Under the pieces are notes generated by a model. That model saw nothing but the letters and a program-made list of their open reading frames with translations, ran no database searches and was not told the DNA's origin. 64,000 nucleotides of DNA from Kingella oralis (lineage in GTDB: Bacteria; Pseudomonadota; Gammaproteobacteria; Burkholderiales; Neisseriaceae): assembly GCF_014054985.1 (NCBI RefSeq), contig NZ_CP059569.1, forward strand, positions 1,798,001 to 1,862,000, given 5' to 3'. Each line of letters begins with the position of its first letter. Within the stretch, counting starts at the first letter, position 1. Shown here piece by piece: positions 41,913 through 51,361 of the stretch. The translations under genes and the position numbers were made by a program.

Positions 41913-42902
41913 CTATTCGCTTTTGGGTTCGCGTTGCATCAGCCGTTCCATCACATCGCTGGCGGCTAATTCGTTGCGGACGAGTTGGTAGAGCATATCG
42001 GTGATGGGCATATCAATTTGGTATTTGGCGGCGGCGTTGTGCACTTCTTCTATGGTAGGCACGCCCTCGGCAACGTGTCCGATTTCTTTGAGCACTTGGT
42101 GCAGGGTTTTGCCTTCTGCCAAGCCCAAGCCCACTTTGCGGTTGCGGGACAATGCGCCTGTACACGTTAAAATCAGATCGCCCATCCCTGCCAAGCCCAT
42201 CATGGTTTTGGTGTGTGCGCCCATGGCAACGGCAAGGCGGGTAATTTCGGCTAAACCGCGTGTTACCAAGGCGGCGCGGGCGTTTAAGCCGTAGTTCAAT
42301 CCGTCGGATAAGCCTGTGGCGATTGCCATAATGTTTTTGACTGCGCCGCCCACGGACACGCCAATCACGTCGCTGTTGGCATACAGGCGCATCACGTTGG
42401 TGTTCAACGCTTGCACCAAGCCGTGTAGCCATGCTTCGTTTTCGGAGGCAAGGCACACGGCGCAGGGTAGCTGTTGGGCGAGTTCTTGCGCGAAGCTGGG
42501 CCCTGATAACACGCCGATGCGTGGGTTTTCAGGCAGCACTTCTTGCACCACTTGGAATGTGAGCAAGCCTGTATCTAGTTCAAAGCCTTTGCAGGCGGTG
42601 AGAATGGGGAGATGACCGCCGCCGTGTTGTTTCAGCTGCTCCACGCTGGAACGCAGCCCCACCACGGGCGTTACCACCAGCACCAATTCGCTATCGCGCA
42701 GGGCTTCGGACATATCGGCATACACATTTAGGTTATCAGGCAGCCTGAAATTGGGCAGGTAGCGTTCGTTTTCACGGCTTTGCTGCATGGCTTGGGCATG
42801 CGCGGCGTTGTGCGTCCACATGGCAACGCTGTGGCTGTGTTTCGCAAAATGGATGCCGAGCGCGGTACCCCATGCGCCTGCGCCTAAAATGGTGATGTTC
42901 AT
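41913..42902 (-). CDS. gpsA: Glycerol-3-phosphate dehydrogenase [NAD(P)+]
   Basis: A 329-residue protein. The Rossmann nucleotide motif GAGAWGTALG is at the start. Family segments such as LTACKGFELDTGLL, GVLSGPSFAQELAQ, GVSVGGAVKNIMAIA and GLAGMGDLILTC are all present. It makes glycerol-3-phosphate for phospholipids. It stands upstream of the coiled-coil/zapA pair on the same strand. Confidence 0.97.
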   Translation of the reverse strand: MNITILGAGAWGTALGIHFAKHSHSVAMWTHNAAHAQAMQQSRENERYLPNFRLPDNLNVYADMSEALRDSELVLVVTPVVGLRSSVEQLKQHGGGHLPILTACKGFELDTGLLTFQVVQEVLPENPRIGVLSGPSFAQELAQQLPCAVCLASENEAWLHGLVQALNTNVMRLYANSDVIGVSVGGAVKNIMAIATGLSDGLNYGLNARAALVTRGLAEITRLAVAMGAHTKTMMGLAGMGDLILTCTGALSRNRKVGLGLAEGKTLHQVLKEIGHVAEGVPTIEEVHNAAAKYQIDMPITDMLYQLVRNELAASDVMERLMQREPKSE

Positions 42903-43130
42903 ATGCTTATCCTTTGCTGGAACGGGCTGGCAACAATGCGGGCGATTCTATCATAAGATGTTTGTTTTTGTTTAGGTTGGTTAAGAAGCTGTTTAAAGAT
43001 GATTTCAGGCTGCCTTTATGCGGATGAGGCAGCCTGAAAAATGTAAACAGAACAGGTTTGAATGGCGGATGCTGATTCAATGTATGTTTTCAGGCTGCCT
43101 CTATACACACTAAGGCAGCCTGAAACGCGC

Positions 43131-44801
43131 TTAGAACAAGCCGCTGATTTTGCCGTTTTCGTCCACATCAATCCGCTCGGCGGCGGGCGATTTGGGCAGC
43201 CCCGGCATTTTCATCATCGCGCCGCACAACGCCACGATAAACCCCGCGCCTGCGGAGACGGTAATCCCGCGCACGTTAATCGTGAAGCCTTCGGGCTTGC
43301 CGAGCAGCTTGGCGTTGTCGCTGAGCGAATACTGCGTTTTTGCCATGCAAATGGGCAGTTTATCCAAGCCGAGCCGTTCCAAATTGGCGATTTCGGCGGC
43401 GGCTTCGGCGCTGAATGTTACGCCTGCTGCGCCGTAGATTTTGCCGGCGATGGCGTGGATTTTGTCGGCGATGCTGTCGTTTACATCGTAAGCAAAGGCA
43501 AATTCGTTGGACTCGTTTTCAATGGCGGCAACCACTTTGCGCGCCAAATCTTCGCCGCCTGCGCCGCCTTTTGCCCACACTTCAGCAAGCGAAACGGCTG
43601 CGCCTGCTTGTTGGCAAGCGGCTTCAATGGCGGCAAGCTCGGCATCGCTGTCGGAGGTGAAGCGGTTAATCGCCACCACCACAGGCAGCCTGAAAACTTG
43701 TTTCATGTTGTTGATGTGCTTGATAAGGTTGGGCAAACCTCGTTGCACGGCGGCGACATTTTCGGCGTTTAAATCGGCTTTTTCTATGCCGCCGTTGTAT
43801 TTGAGGGCGCGCACGGTGGCGACGATGACGGCGCAATCGGGGCGCAAACCTGCCAGCCGCGCTTTGATATCGCAGAATTTTTCTGCGCCCAAATCCGCGC
43901 CAAAGCCCGCTTCGGTTACGGCGTAGTCGCCCAAATGCTGCGCCAAGCGCGTTGCTAACACGGAATTGCAGCCGTGCGCGATGTTGGCAAAAGGCCCGCC
44001 ATGCACCAGCGCGGGGCTGCCTGCCAGCGTTTGCACCAAATTGGGCTTGATGGCGTCTTTGAGCAGGGCTGCCATTGCGCCGTGGGCGTGCAAATCTTTG
44101 GCGTAAACGGGTTGGTTGTCAAAAGTGTAGGCGATTAAGATGTTGCCAAGTCGTTGTTTCAAATCAACAATGTCGTTTGCAAGGCAGAAAATCGCCATCA
44201 CTTCGCTGGCTACGGTGATGTCAAAGCCATCGGGGCGCATCACGCCATCGGTGGGCTTGCCTAAGCCATTGATGATGTTGCGCAATTGTCTGTCGTTCAT
44301 GTCCACCACGCGCCGCCACAGCACGCGCTTGGGGTCTATGCCCAGTGCGTTGCCTTGATAGATGTGATTGTCCAGCATGGCGGCGAGCAGGTTGTTGGCG
44401 GCGCCGATGGCGTGAAAATCGCCCGTGAAGTGCAAATTGATGTCTTCCATCGGCACAACTTGCGCGTAGCCGCCGCCCGCCGCGCCGCCTTTGATGCCGA
44501 ACACGGGCCCGAGCGAGGGTTCGCGCATGGCAACGATGGCTTGCTTGCCGATGCGGTTGAGTGCGTCGGTGAGTCCGATGGTGAGCGTGGTTTTGCCTTC
44601 GCCTGCGGGCGTGGGGTTGATGGCAGTTACGAGAACCAGTTTGCCGTGTTTGTTAGGCAGCCTGAAAGCGTTGGCGGGATTGATTTTGGCTTTGTATTTG
44701 CCGTATTGCTCCAAATCGTCGGGCGCGATGCCGAGCTGGGCGGCGATTCGGGCGATGGGTTGCAGCGTAGCGGCTTGGGCGATTTGAACGTCGGTTTGCA
44801 T
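43131..44801 (-). CDS. fhs: Formate-tetrahydrofolate ligase
   Basis: A 556-residue protein of normal length. The ATP-binding loop TPAGEGKTTLTIGLTDAL is near residue 61. GGAAGGGYAQV and the C-terminal ICMAKTQYSLSDN and GAGFIVALCGAMMKMPGLP segments are clear. It makes 10-formyl-THF from formate. A DUS encodes FRLP twice. It is transcribed alone, away from rbfA. Confidence 0.97.
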   Translation of the reverse strand: MQTDVQIAQAATLQPIARIAAQLGIAPDDLEQYGKYKAKINPANAFRLPNKHGKLVLVTAINPTPAGEGKTTLTIGLTDALNRIGKQAIVAMREPSLGPVFGIKGGAAGGGYAQVVPMEDINLHFTGDFHAIGAANNLLAAMLDNHIYQGNALGIDPKRVLWRRVVDMNDRQLRNIINGLGKPTDGVMRPDGFDITVASEVMAIFCLANDIVDLKQRLGNILIAYTFDNQPVYAKDLHAHGAMAALLKDAIKPNLVQTLAGSPALVHGGPFANIAHGCNSVLATRLAQHLGDYAVTEAGFGADLGAEKFCDIKARLAGLRPDCAVIVATVRALKYNGGIEKADLNAENVAAVQRGLPNLIKHINNMKQVFRLPVVVAINRFTSDSDAELAAIEAACQQAGAAVSLAEVWAKGGAGGEDLARKVVAAIENESNEFAFAYDVNDSIADKIHAIAGKIYGAAGVTFSAEAAAEIANLERLGLDKLPICMAKTQYSLSDNAKLLGKPEGFTINVRGITVSAGAGFIVALCGAMMKMPGLPKSPAAERIDVDENGKISGLF

Positions 44802-44853
44802 GGCGGGATTCCTTGTGACGGGTTGTGGAGAACGGGTTAATTATACCGATAAT

Positions 44854-44883
44854 AGGCAGCCTGAAAATGATAGGCAGCCTGAA
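44854..44883 (+). repeat. Tandem DUS pair
   Basis: Two same-direction copies of AGGCAGCCTGAA at 44854-44865 and 44872-44883, 18 bp apart, between fhs and rbfA. A similar same-direction pair follows rbfA near 45374. Confidence 0.9.
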
Positions 44884-44991
44884 AAAAGGTTGGCAACGAT
44901 GTTTTAGCTTTGGTTGCACGCGCTTTGCGCGTTTCAGGCTGCCTTGCATTTCGGTTATAATCGCCGCCATTTTGCAACGAGAACAATCAAC

Positions 44992-45369
44992 ATGAAAAAG
45001 CAACAACGCAACGGCTACGCACGCGTGGACCGTGTGAAAGAACAAATTATGCGCGAGCTTGCCGAGCTGGTTCGCACCGAGCTTAAAGACCCGCGCGCAG
45101 GCTTGATTACGATTAACGATGTGGAAGTAACCCGCGATTACAGCCACGCCACCGTGTATTACACCGTACTCAACGGCGACCGTGCCGCCAGCGCCGAAGC
45201 CTTGGAGCACGCCAAAGGTTTTCTGCGCAGCAAGCTATCGCGCCGCATTACCGTGTTTCGCGTGCCCGAGCTGCATTTTGAATACGACCACTCGCTGGAA
45301 CGCGGCATGACGCTGTCGCATTTGATTGAGCAAGCGGCAGCTGAGCCTGATGTGCCTGATGTGGAATAA
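44992..45369 (+). CDS. rbfA: Ribosome-binding factor A
   Basis: A 125-residue protein with RVDRVKEQIMRELAEL, then DPRAGLITINDVEVTRDYSH and RRITVFRVPELHFEYDHSLE, the full KH-fold RbfA signature. It matures 16S rRNA in the 30S subunit. The ATG at 44992 has GAGAAC upstream. A TATAAT at 44956-44961 may be the -10 box. It is not next to infB or truB here. Confidence 0.96.
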   Translation: MKKQQRNGYARVDRVKEQIMRELAELVRTELKDPRAGLITINDVEVTRDYSHATVYYTVLNGDRAASAEALEHAKGFLRSKLSRRITVFRVPELHFEYDHSLERGMTLSHLIEQAAAEPDVPDVE

Positions 45370-45463
45370 TTGAGGCAGCCTGAAAACGATAAAGGCAGCC
45401 TGAAAACGCCATTTCGCATATTCCTATCCCTTTCTAACTCCAATTCCCATCCCAAAAAACACC

Positions 45464-46459
45464 ATGCAAAACAACGCCACCCAAATCGCCGAACGCGGTA
45501 TCGCCGCCATCCAATCGGCGGAAAACACCCAAGCCATTGAACTCATCAAAGCGCAGTATTTAGGCAAAACAGGCGAACTCAACGCCCTGCTCAAACAGCT
45601 GGGCGCGTTATCCGTTGAAGAGAAAAAAACCGTGGGCGCGCACATCAACGAATGTAAAACCCGCTTTCAGGCTGCCTACGATGCCAAGCGCGCCGCCTTT
45701 GCCACCGCAGAATTGCAGCAAAAACTCGCCGCCGAAGCCTTGGACGTAACCCTGCCCGCGCGCAGCCAATCCGCAGGCGGCTTGCACCCCGTTACGCTCA
45801 CCTTGCAGCGTGTGGTGGAATTGTTTCACGGCATGGGCTTTGACGTGGCAGACGGTCCCGAGATTGAAGACGATTTCCACAATTTCCAAGCCCTGAACAT
45901 TCCGCAAAACCATCCCGCCCGCGCCATGCAGGACACGTTTTACACCGAAGGCGGCAACGTGCTGCGCACCCACACCTCGCCGATTCAAATCCGCTATATG
46001 CTGGACAAGAAAAACCCGCCCATCCGCATCATCGCCCCTGGTCGCGTGTACCGCGTGGACAGCGATGCCACGCATTCGCCGATGTTCCACCAATGCGAAG
46101 GCTTGTGGGTGGAAGAAGGCGTGAGCTTTGCCGATTTGAAAGCGGTATTCACCGATTTTATCCGCCGCTTCTTTGAGCGCGACGATTTGCAAGTGCGCTT
46201 TCGCCCCAGCTTCTTCCCGTTCACCGAGCCGTCTGCCGAAATTGACATCATGGGCGACAACGGCAAATGGCTGGAAGTGGGCGGCTGCGGCATGGTGCAC
46301 CCCAATGTGTTGCGCAATGTGAACATTGACCCCGAGCAATACACGGGCTTTGCCTTTGGCATTGGGCTGGATAGATTTGCCATGCTGCGTTATGGCGTGA
46401 ATGATTTGCGGTTGTTTTTTGACAACGATTTGAGTTTCTTGAAACAGTTTGCGCAGTAA
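45464..46459 (+). CDS. pheS: Phenylalanyl-tRNA synthetase alpha subunit
   Basis: A 331-residue class II synthetase subunit. A coiled N-terminal arm is followed by the catalytic domain with LHPVTLTLQRVVELFHGMGF (motif 1), HTSPIQIRYM and PGRVYRVDSDATHSPMFHQ (motif 2), and GIGLDRFAMLRYG (motif 3). The beta subunit gene pheT does not follow; modB converges instead, so pheS and pheT are split here. Confidence 0.97.
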   Translation: MQNNATQIAERGIAAIQSAENTQAIELIKAQYLGKTGELNALLKQLGALSVEEKKTVGAHINECKTRFQAAYDAKRAAFATAELQQKLAAEALDVTLPARSQSAGGLHPVTLTLQRVVELFHGMGFDVADGPEIEDDFHNFQALNIPQNHPARAMQDTFYTEGGNVLRTHTSPIQIRYMLDKKNPPIRIIAPGRVYRVDSDATHSPMFHQCEGLWVEEGVSFADLKAVFTDFIRRFFERDDLQVRFRPSFFPFTEPSAEIDIMGDNGKWLEVGGCGMVHPNVLRNVNIDPEQYTGFAFGIGLDRFAMLRYGVNDLRLFFDNDLSFLKQFAQ

Positions 46460-46566
46460 GCGAATCATGGTTTTCAGGCTGCCTTTGCATAGAACAAAAG
46501 GCAGCCTGAAATTTATCCCTTACCCATTTTCAGGCTGCCTAAACGAGCACTTAGGCAGCCTGAAAC

Positions 46567-47235
46567 CTATCCGCGCTGTTTCCATTTCGCCAGCGCGGTT
46601 GCACTGAGCAGCATGGCGATGCACACCAGCGAGATGATGATGACCAGCTTGTTTGCCAGCGCGTCGTCGCCCGCCTGCACGGCTTCATACACGGCGATGG
46701 AAAGCGTTTGCGTTTCGTTGGGGATGCTGCCCGCCACCATCAGCGTTGCGCCGAATTCTCCCAGCGCGCGGGCAAAGGCGAGCAGCACGCCCGCGAGAAT
46801 GCCGCGCCATGCCAGCGGCAGGGTTACATTAAAAAAGATTTGACGACGCGATGCGCCAAACACGGTGGCCATTTTTTCCAGATTGGGCGTGATGTTTTCA
46901 AACGCGGCGCGAGCGGGCTTGGTAATCAGGGGAAAGGTTACCACCACGGCGGCGATAACCGCGCCTTGCCATGTGAAAATCAGATTGATGCCGAAGGTGT
47001 CGTCCAGCCATTTGCCAATAATGCCCTGCTTGCCGAGCAAAACCAGCAAGTAATAGCCCAACACGGTGGGCGGTAGCACCATCGGCAGCATAAGAATGGT
47101 GTCCAGCAGTTCGCGCCCGATAAAGCGTTTGCGGGCGAGAAAATAGCCCGCGAGCGTGCCAAGCACGAGATTAACGGTGGTGGCGATAAGGGCGACTTTG
47201 AGCGAGAGATAGAGGGCGGGGAAGATTTCGGGCAT
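46567..47235 (-). CDS. modB: Molybdate ABC transporter permease
   Basis: A 222-residue permease with five membrane helices from the ATG at 47235. The EAA-type coupling loop is FGASRRQIFFNVTLPLAWRG and ALGEFGATLMVAGS follows. It forms the membrane channel for molybdate with ModA and ModC. No modC gene lies beside it. The start overlaps a remnant acetyltransferase frame. Confidence 0.94.
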   Translation of the reverse strand: MPEIFPALYLSLKVALIATTVNLVLGTLAGYFLARKRFIGRELLDTILMLPMVLPPTVLGYYLLVLLGKQGIIGKWLDDTFGINLIFTWQGAVIAAVVVTFPLITKPARAAFENITPNLEKMATVFGASRRQIFFNVTLPLAWRGILAGVLLAFARALGEFGATLMVAGSIPNETQTLSIAVYEAVQAGDDALANKLVIIISLVCIAMLLSATALAKWKQRG

Positions 47236-47374
47236 GGTGAAATGGGCGGTTTGCAGTAAACAAGAAGCAAGGGATGGGAAACAATTGCGCGAACACGGGC
47301 TGCCATGCACGCAGGGAAAGGTTGAGTACGGCTTGGCAATATTCGGGGGAATAGGGGCGGATATGGATATTCAT
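47171..47374 (-). pseudogene. Remnant of a GNAT acetyltransferase (N-terminus only)
   Basis: The frame from the ATG at 47374 begins MNIHIRPYSPEYCQAVLNLS and LRAWQPVFAQL, which looks like the N-terminus of a GNAT protein. After about 40 residues it turns into low-quality sequence and runs into modB. Most of the enzyme is gone, so this appears to be a deletion scar between modB and the MAPEG gene. Confidence 0.5.
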
Positions 47375-47415
47375 GAACGTGAGGATTGCTATAAGGTCGG
47401 CGGATTCGGGCGTAC

Positions 47416-47802
47416 TTAACAGGCGGCGATAAACAGCGCAACGATACACATTAGGCAGCCGTACCAGATATTGGAGCGCAAGGCGGCCTTATCCTGTGCG
47501 TATGCCCAAATATAGGCGGCACGCAGCAGTAGGAACGCGGCGGACAGGGTATTAACAGTACTTTGCGCAGCTTCGCCTGTGGCGTGGGCAATGATGACGG
47601 CGGCGGCATAAAGCGGCAGCATTTCGTAGCCGTTCTGCTCTGCGGCAAAAAGCCGTGCCGCTTTGCCAGATGCCTGCGCGCGGTGGCGGCGGGGTTCGCG
47701 GTTGGCTTCGGCATCAAGCAGTCGGGCGGACTTCTTGGCTAAGAGGGAACACAGGCTGTTGAATAGGGCGAAGATAAGTATGCTGAAATAGGCGAAGGTC
47801 AT
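47416..47802 (-). CDS. MAPEG-family membrane protein
   Basis: A 128-residue protein from the ATG at 47802 (AGGAAAC upstream). About four membrane helices are visible, with the MAPEG-like run NREPRRHRAQASGKAARLFA, then EQNGYEMLPLYAAAVIIA. MAPEG proteins include glutathione-dependent enzymes, but bacterial members are mostly uncharacterised. It lies between modA and modB with no evident link to molybdate. Confidence 0.75.
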   Translation of the reverse strand: MTFAYFSILIFALFNSLCSLLAKKSARLLDAEANREPRRHRAQASGKAARLFAAEQNGYEMLPLYAAAVIIAHATGEAAQSTVNTLSAAFLLLRAAYIWAYAQDKAALRSNIWYGCLMCIVALFIAAC

Positions 47803-47952
47803 CGGGGTTTCCTGATTATTGGGCTGTTGGGGCGGGATGGTTTTCAGGCAGCCTTTGGGTTTTGGGGCTGCCTGAAAATTGATGTGGAATGCTGCAGGCA
47901 GCCTGAAACGCATTTTGCGGGTTTTCAGGCTGCCTTTTGTGATACGGATGGA

Positions 47953-48699
47953 TTATTTCGCGGCGCTAAACCCATAGCGGCGCAACACGGTTTGCCCGTT
48001 GGCGGAAAGCACATAGTTCACAAAGCGTTGCGCTTCGTTGGCGGCTTTGCTGCTTTGGGTGAGCGCGATGGGGTAGGCAACGGGTTTTTCGGTGGGAACG
48101 GTGGCGACGATGTTCACGGCGTGGGGTTTGAGCGCGGCATCGGTGCGATACACGAAGCCCGCTTCGGTTTCGCTGCGGATAACGTAATCCAGCGCTTGGC
48201 GCACGTTTTGCGTTTGCACGATTTTGGGTTTCAGGCTGTCCCACAGTTTTTGTTTTTCCAGCGCGGCTTGGGTGTATGCGCCTGCTGGCACGCTGGCGGG
48301 ATTGCCCACGGCGATACGTTTCACGCCTTCTTGTTGCAGGTCTTTGGGCTGTTTGATTTTCAGGCTGCTGCTTTTGGGCGTAATCAACACGAGCGAATTG
48401 AGGGCGAAGGTTTTGCGCGTTTGTGGGCGGATGAGGTTTTGCGCGGCGGCTTTGTCCATAGTGGCGAGGTCGGCGGTGGCGAGCACGTCCACGGGCGCGC
48501 CTTGGGCGAGCTGTTGCAGCAGCGTGCCGGATGCGGCGGTGTTCAGTTTGATTTTGGCATCGGGATATTGTTTTTCGTATTGGCGGGCGATGTCGGTGAA
48601 CGCTTCTTTAAGGCTGGCGGCAGCGGAAACGGTGATGTCTTCGGCTTGGGCGAACGCGCTGGCGGCTAGGAGCAAGGCGGCAATTAGGGATTTTTTCAT
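47953..48699 (-). CDS. modA: Molybdate-binding periplasmic protein
   Basis: A 248-residue protein with a signal peptide (MKKSLIAALLLAASAFAQA) and the ModA fold: ITVSAAASLKEAFTDIARQY, TAASGTLLQQLAQGAPVDV and VGNPASVPAGAYTQAAL. It captures molybdate and hands it to ModB. A DUS encodes part of a LK-rich loop. A MAPEG gene and a GNAT remnant separate it from modB. Confidence 0.95.
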   Translation of the reverse strand: MKKSLIAALLLAASAFAQAEDITVSAAASLKEAFTDIARQYEKQYPDAKIKLNTAASGTLLQQLAQGAPVDVLATADLATMDKAAAQNLIRPQTRKTFALNSLVLITPKSSSLKIKQPKDLQQEGVKRIAVGNPASVPAGAYTQAALEKQKLWDSLKPKIVQTQNVRQALDYVIRSETEAGFVYRTDAALKPHAVNIVATVPTEKPVAYPIALTQSSKAANEAQRFVNYVLSANGQTVLRRYGFSAAK

Positions 48700-49298
48700 G
48701 GTTTGTCTTTCTTTCTGATTAGCTAATGAGCTAGTTCGTTTGGGGGAAAAGGGCGTAGCGTAGTGCAAAGGTGGAGGCTTGGGTATTGGTGGAATGGGGG
48801 AGGAGGTGGGGTAGTTCTTTTGGATTAGATGGGTAGGGGTTAGGCAGCCTGAAATTAAGTTCAGATTAGAGTAGCTAAAATTGGTTTGGGCTGAAATGTG
48901 CGTTGTACTGCATATCACGCTTTGGGTTACTGCTTTGTGGTTAGCGTTGGGTGTAGGGGAGGGAGCAGTAGCATCAACCGTATCTGATAAATTAGGCAGC
49001 CTGAAAGGCAATCTATCCAGTAAAAAAACTGCATGGTAGAACACCAAGCGGTTTTGTTTTTCAGGCTGCCTTTGGGTCGGCTAGCGAGGGTGGGGCTACG
49101 CTGGGGTGCAGGGGCTTGCCCCTGCTCGTGGTAGGCGGCGAAACGCCTGCTCTGGCAAAAGATAAAGCATGCTTTGAGGCAGCCTGAAAATGGTTAAGGA
49201 GAAAATGGGCAAGGGTAAATTGAGGGGATGCGTGAACGGTGTGCGCAGCAAGCTGCACAGCCTACGACTGGGTTTTCAGGCTGCCTCGCTGCGCTTGT
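48700..49298. other. Gene-free stretch with DUS copies
   Basis: About 600 bp without a convincing gene. It carries several DUS and a GC-rich tract GGGGCTTGCCCCTGC near 49108. Small open frames on the minus strand (49061-49258) are low-complexity and lack a ribosome site. Confidence 0.5.
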
Positions 49299-49721
49299 TT
49301 ACAAAATCGCGAGCATGGTTTGGCTGGCTAAAAACACGGCGGTGATGCGTTGCCCTGCGCGGATGTCTAGGCTTTCGCTGCTGTTGAGCGTGATGGCGGC
49401 GGCGAGGGTGAAGCCGTCGTCGGTGCGCAGGCGCACGATGTTGTTTACTGCGCCTTGTTCTATGGCTTCTACGCGGGCTTCTAGGCTGTTTTCGGCGGAA
49501 AGGCGCAGCGGGTGGATTTCGGTGAACAGGGTGATGGCGTTGGCTTTAAACAGCACCACGGCGGTTTGCCCGATTTGGGGTTTCAGGCTGCGGTAGGCGA
49601 GCGGGCTGATGTGGCTGTACACTAGATGGCTGCCACATTGCACGGCGATGCTGAGGCAGCCTGAAAAGTCTTCTATGCGGTGGATGGTGCCGGTGAGTTG
49701 GTTGCGTGCGCTGCTTTTCAT
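49299..49721 (-). CDS. Mop/TOBE molybdate-binding protein
   Basis: A 140-residue protein with two tandem TOBE repeats: ARNQLTGTIHRIEDFSGCLS to AVVLFKANAITLFTE, then SARVEAIEQGAVNNIVRL-like sequence to AVFLASQTMLAIL. Such di-TOBE proteins store or sense molybdate, like the C-terminal half of ModE. It precedes modA on the same strand, which supports a molybdate role. It has no DNA-binding domain. Confidence 0.85.
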   Translation of the reverse strand: MKSSARNQLTGTIHRIEDFSGCLSIAVQCGSHLVYSHISPLAYRSLKPQIGQTAVVLFKANAITLFTEIHPLRLSAENSLEARVEAIEQGAVNNIVRLRTDDGFTLAAAITLNSSESLDIRAGQRITAVFLASQTMLAIL

Positions 49722-49912
49722 GGGGGTTCCTTGTGGATGGGTGGGGGTTCAGGCTGCCTTAATATTGCGCGGCTGAGGCAGCCTGAAAATGGGTGGAATG
49801 GTGTTTGGCGATTATTTGGCGATGCGCTGTTATCGTTTTATCTGCGTTTTCAGGCTGTCTTACCGCGCCATCAGGAGGCAGCCTGAAAAGCCGTCAAGCC
49901 GTTTCAGGCTGC

Positions 49913-51226
49913 CTACACCCGTTCAAACACGCCAATCGCTTCCACATGGCTGGTTTGCGGAAACAAATTCATCATCCCCGCCGTGGCAAAGCGATAGCCT
50001 TTGCTCGCCAACACCGCCGCATCCCGCGCCAGCGTGGCGGGGTTGCACGAAATATACACAATGCGCTGCGGCAAATACGGCGCGTGCAAGGCTTGCACCA
50101 CGGCAAACGCGCCCGCGCGCGGCGGGTCCAGCAGCATTTTGTCAAACCGCCCCAGCGCGGCGAGGGTTTCGGGCGTGGCGGCGAACAAATCGGCGCTGGC
50201 AAATTGCGCGTTCGGCAAGCCGTTTGCGCGGGCGTTGGCAACAGCGCGTTGCGTGAGGGCGGCGCTGCCTTCAATGCCGACTACTTCGGCAGCGCGCTTT
50301 GCCAGCGGCAGCGTGAAATTGCCCAGCCCGCAGAACAAATCGGCGATGCGCTCGTGCGGCTGCGGGTCAAGATAACGCACCGCGCGCGCCACCATAATCT
50401 CGTTGAGCGGCAGGTTGATTTGGGTGAAATCGCCCAGCTGAAACGGCATGGTCAAGCCAAACTCAGGCAGCCTGAAAACCAGCGGCGGCGCATCGTGCGG
50501 CGACACGGCTTGCGGTTTCGCGTTGCCTATTTGTTGCCACACTTGCCAAACTGTTTTACCGCCCGCGCCGCGATTGAGGCAGCCTGAAAGCGCGCACAAC
50601 ACGTTTTCAGGCTGCCTTTTTTGGCTGACGATGTTCACCGCCGTAACCCCCTCGCCCACACTGATTTCCACGCTGCGAATGCCTACTTTTGGCTGCACAT
50701 TCACCATATCTTGCAGCGCATCGTGGATGATGCCGAGGCAGCCTGAAACGTGCTCGGGCAGCAGCAAACATTGGTTGATGCCCACAATTTTGTGGCTGCG
50801 CTTGGCTTGGTAGCCCAAAACCACCTTGCCGTTCGCGCTGGTGTGCACCGCCAAACGCGTGCGGCTGCGGTAATGCCACGGCGTGCCGTAAACAGGCGGC
50901 AACAGGCTTTCAGGCTGCACCTTGCCAATGCGCTGCAACTGCTCTTCAAACACGCGCTGCTTCATGGCAACTTGCGCCGTAAATTCAACGTGTTGCATCG
51001 TGCAGCCGCCGCAGTCGCCATAATGCGGGCAAGCGGGCGCGCGCCGATAGGGCGATGGCTGGACAATTTGCTCAACTTGTGCTTCGGCAAAATGGGCTTT
51101 ATCTTGCGTGATGCGAATTTGCGCGATTTCTTGCGGCAGCGCGTTGTTTACAAAGATGGTTTTTCCGTTGAGCTTGGCAACGCCGCGCGATTCATAATCT
51201 AAAGAAGTGATGTAGGCAGGGTTCAT
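49913..51226 (-). CDS. rlmD: 23S rRNA (uracil-C5)-methyltransferase RlmD
   Basis: A 437-residue protein from the ATG at 51226. An N-terminal TRAM domain is followed by the iron-sulfur cysteines (CPHYGDCGGC), the SAM pocket (IADLFCGLGNFTLPLA) and the catalytic-loop motif DPPRAG with ISCNPATLARD. It methylates U1939 of 23S rRNA. Several DUS lie in frame (QPEN, SGCL), making an irregular insertion around residues 200-235. Confidence 0.95.
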   Translation of the reverse strand: MNPAYITSLDYESRGVAKLNGKTIFVNNALPQEIAQIRITQDKAHFAEAQVEQIVQPSPYRRAPACPHYGDCGGCTMQHVEFTAQVAMKQRVFEEQLQRIGKVQPESLLPPVYGTPWHYRSRTRLAVHTSANGKVVLGYQAKRSHKIVGINQCLLLPEHVSGCLGIIHDALQDMVNVQPKVGIRSVEISVGEGVTAVNIVSQKRQPENVLCALSGCLNRGAGGKTVWQVWQQIGNAKPQAVSPHDAPPLVFRLPEFGLTMPFQLGDFTQINLPLNEIMVARAVRYLDPQPHERIADLFCGLGNFTLPLAKRAAEVVGIEGSAALTQRAVANARANGLPNAQFASADLFAATPETLAALGRFDKMLLDPPRAGAFAVVQALHAPYLPQRIVYISCNPATLARDAAVLASKGYRFATAGMMNLFPQTSHVEAIGVFERV

Positions 51227-51361
51227 GGTGATGTGAAATGTTGTGTTGCTGCAACAATTAAAATTGTTCACTAATATAAACGCTTATTTTCGCATAAAAC
51301 TGCGCTCAACTAGCGTATCATGGCGAACTCTTTTGTTTGTACGTTTCATCTTAAAAACTAT

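Noticed and set aside
49061..49258. 65-residue minus-strand frame between modA and the Mop gene
   Set aside because: It is translated DUS and GC-rich intergenic sequence without a ribosome site.
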